DNA of 7,702 nt. Origin: Faecalimonas sp. Lineage in GTDB: Bacteria; Bacillota_A; Clostridia; Lachnospirales; Lachnospiraceae. The first letter of the stretch is position 1. Each line of letters begins with the position of its first letter. The stretch lies in NCBI GenBank assembly GCA_026169575.1, contig JAPFCT010000092.1:1-7702 (forward strand), in the 5' to 3' direction. The translations under genes and the position numbers were made by a program. The notes under the pieces were generated by a model. That model saw only the letters and a program-made list of their open reading frames with translations. It was not told the DNA's origin and did not search any database. This document shows positions 6,558-7,702 of the stretch, one piece after another.

Positions 6558-7702
6558 ATGGTAGTCGAAGAAAAAGAATATCGAGATGGTACAATTATAT
6601 ATCGTTTAGATATAGACGAAGAAACAACTGGTATTTTAATGCATCTTAGTTCATTAAAAACTATGAAAATCAATAGAGTAATCAAAAGCATAACTTTGGT
6701 AAGCGCTTTTTACATCTTTTCTTTAGCATTTTATTCATACTTGTTTAATATATCTTTTGCATGGATTTTATTATTGTTAAGTATTGGATGTGCGGCGTTA
6801 GGGGTATGCGTAGAAAAATTCCAAAAAGTATTTATGAAAGCAGTCATAAATAATGAAAAACAGAAAATGAACAGTGAACGAAAATATGTGTTTTCAAAAG
6901 AAGGTGTGGATATAGTCACAGAGATTGGCGTTACACATAATTATTGGAATTCATTTGTCAGTAAGGGAGAGATTGAAAATCATATTTATCTGATTCGTAA
7001 AGACAATAAAATTATATTGATCAATAAAAATGTTCTATCTGAAAATGAATTACTGTTGCTTAAAAGTTTTATTCAAGAGGTAGAAACAGAACAGATAGAA
7101 ACGAAAAAGAAAATGTCTTTTAAAATGAAGACATTGGTGGTTGTTACGATCATTACCATTATGGTGTCAATAGTATATATTGGCATTAAAATTGGATATC
7201 CTTTATCAAACGGAGAAATATTTCGTTTATGGTTTCTTAGAACAGTTCCTATCGTACTGTTTTTAACTCTGCTATGTTTAAATGTGATATGGACTTGTGT
7301 TTTATCCGGAATCATAAAAACGAACAAAAAGAAATCTTTATTGAAAAGAATTCTTTTATGGGTGGTCGGACTAATCGTAGTGTTAGCAATGGCATTGGGG
7401 ATATTTGTGAATATGCTAAATGATGATTCAGAACATTATAATAATAATGGAACAGTGATAGTGAAAACTCCTGTGTGGTTAGATAAGCCATCGTTTGGGT
7501 TGTACAAAGAAGAAAATATTCTTGTTCTTAAGTTCTTGAGAAATGCTGACGGAATAAAAGATATAGACGCTTCAATTACACAGCAGGAATATTTAGATAA
7601 AAAGTATGAGGATTTAGAGAAAGAATCAGAACATCAAGATGATAATAAAAACGAATCAAGTCTGAACGATATGACAACCGAAAGTCAACAAAATTCAGAA
7701 AA
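6558..7702 (+). CDS. YcxB-like membrane protein with extra TM helices and extracytoplasmic C-terminal region, 3' partial
   Basis: The frame is open from ATG 6558 to the window end, giving 381 residues with no stop. AGGAGA at 6544-6549 precedes the ATG by eight bases. Two helices (about 43-62 and 65-84) are followed by a soluble part (86-185). In that part, KYVFSKEGVDIVTEIG, then NYWNSFVSKGEIENHIYLI and a KNVLSENELLLLKSFIQE ending match the pattern of YcxB-like proteins. That family usually ends there. Here a Lys-rich stretch leads to three more helices (about 191-211, 229-251, 264-285), followed by a segment with TVIVKTPVWLDKP and a polar Asp/Glu/Asn/Gln-rich end. Lys clusters at 182-190 and 254-264 place the C-terminus outside by the positive-inside rule. 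The function of YcxB-like proteins is not established. The gene is AT-rich, with about 16 ATA isoleucine codons, which are rare in the upstream genes. Confidence 0.8.
   Translation, partial: MVVEEKEYRDGTIIYRLDIDEETTGILMHLSSLKTMKINRVIKSITLVSAFYIFSLAFYSYLFNISFAWILLLLSIGCAALGVCVEKFQKVFMKAVINNEKQKMNSERKYVFSKEGVDIVTEIGVTHNYWNSFVSKGEIENHIYLIRKDNKIILINKNVLSENELLLLKSFIQEVETEQIETKKKMSFKMKTLVVVTIITIMVSIVYIGIKIGYPLSNGEIFRLWFLRTVPIVLFLTLLCLNVIWTCVLSGIIKTNKKKSLLKRILLWVVGLIVVLAMALGIFVNMLNDDSEHYNNNGTVIVKTPVWLDKPSFGLYKEENILVLKFLRNADGIKDIDASITQQEYLDKKYEDLEKESEHQDDNKNESSLNDMTTESQQNSE

Noticed and set aside
6452..7327. Three short antisense open frames in the AT-rich end of the window
   Set aside because: They overlap the long + strand YcxB-like frame, which has a good ribosome site, membrane helices and family-like motifs.

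Overview
The window looks like a chromosomal segment from a Gram-positive Clostridia member, most likely Lachnospiraceae. The evidence is strong AGGAGG-type ribosome binding sites, a lipoprotein-type solute-binding protein, moderate GC in the first four genes, and protein styles typical of gut Firmicutes (a PQQ-like propeller with a Pro/Glu-rich spacer, and a YcxB-like membrane protein). The assignment rests on reading the sequence, not on a database match. All genes lie on the + strand.

Layout. Positions 1-183 hold the C-terminal 60 codons of queA (tRNA queuosine synthesis), closed by a hairpin terminator. A 231-bp gap follows, with two imperfect 29-bp tandem repeats and an AT-rich promoter zone. 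A good -35/-10 pair there has a TATCAA-N7-TTGATA palindrome immediately after the -10 box. Positions 415-3440 form a compact three-gene ABC importer operon of the CUT1 (MalEFG-like) type: a lipoprotein sugar-binding protein and two permeases. It contains no ATPase, enzyme or regulator.

After a 111-bp gap with its own TTGACA-N17-TAACAT promoter comes a 921-residue protein (3552-6317). It has a signal peptide, an extracellular PQQ-like beta-propeller, a Pro/Glu spacer, a Ser/Gly linker, a compact beta-rich domain, one transmembrane helix and a roughly 199-residue strongly acidic cytoplasmic tail. A long hairpin terminator ends this block. The last gene (6558 to beyond the window end) is AT-rich. 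It encodes a membrane protein with an N-terminal YcxB-like module, three further transmembrane helices and a predicted extracytoplasmic C-terminal region that runs off the window.

How they fit. The importer probably captures an oligosaccharide or related solute and is energised by a shared ATPase encoded elsewhere, as is common for CUT1 systems in Firmicutes. The propeller protein could sense or scaffold at the cell surface and may be partly co-transcribed with the importer, but nothing in the sequence proves a functional link. The YcxB-like gene is separated by a strong terminator and differs in base composition, so it is probably an independent unit. The most unusual element is the propeller/TM/acidic-tail protein; no clearly new defence or mobile system is visible.
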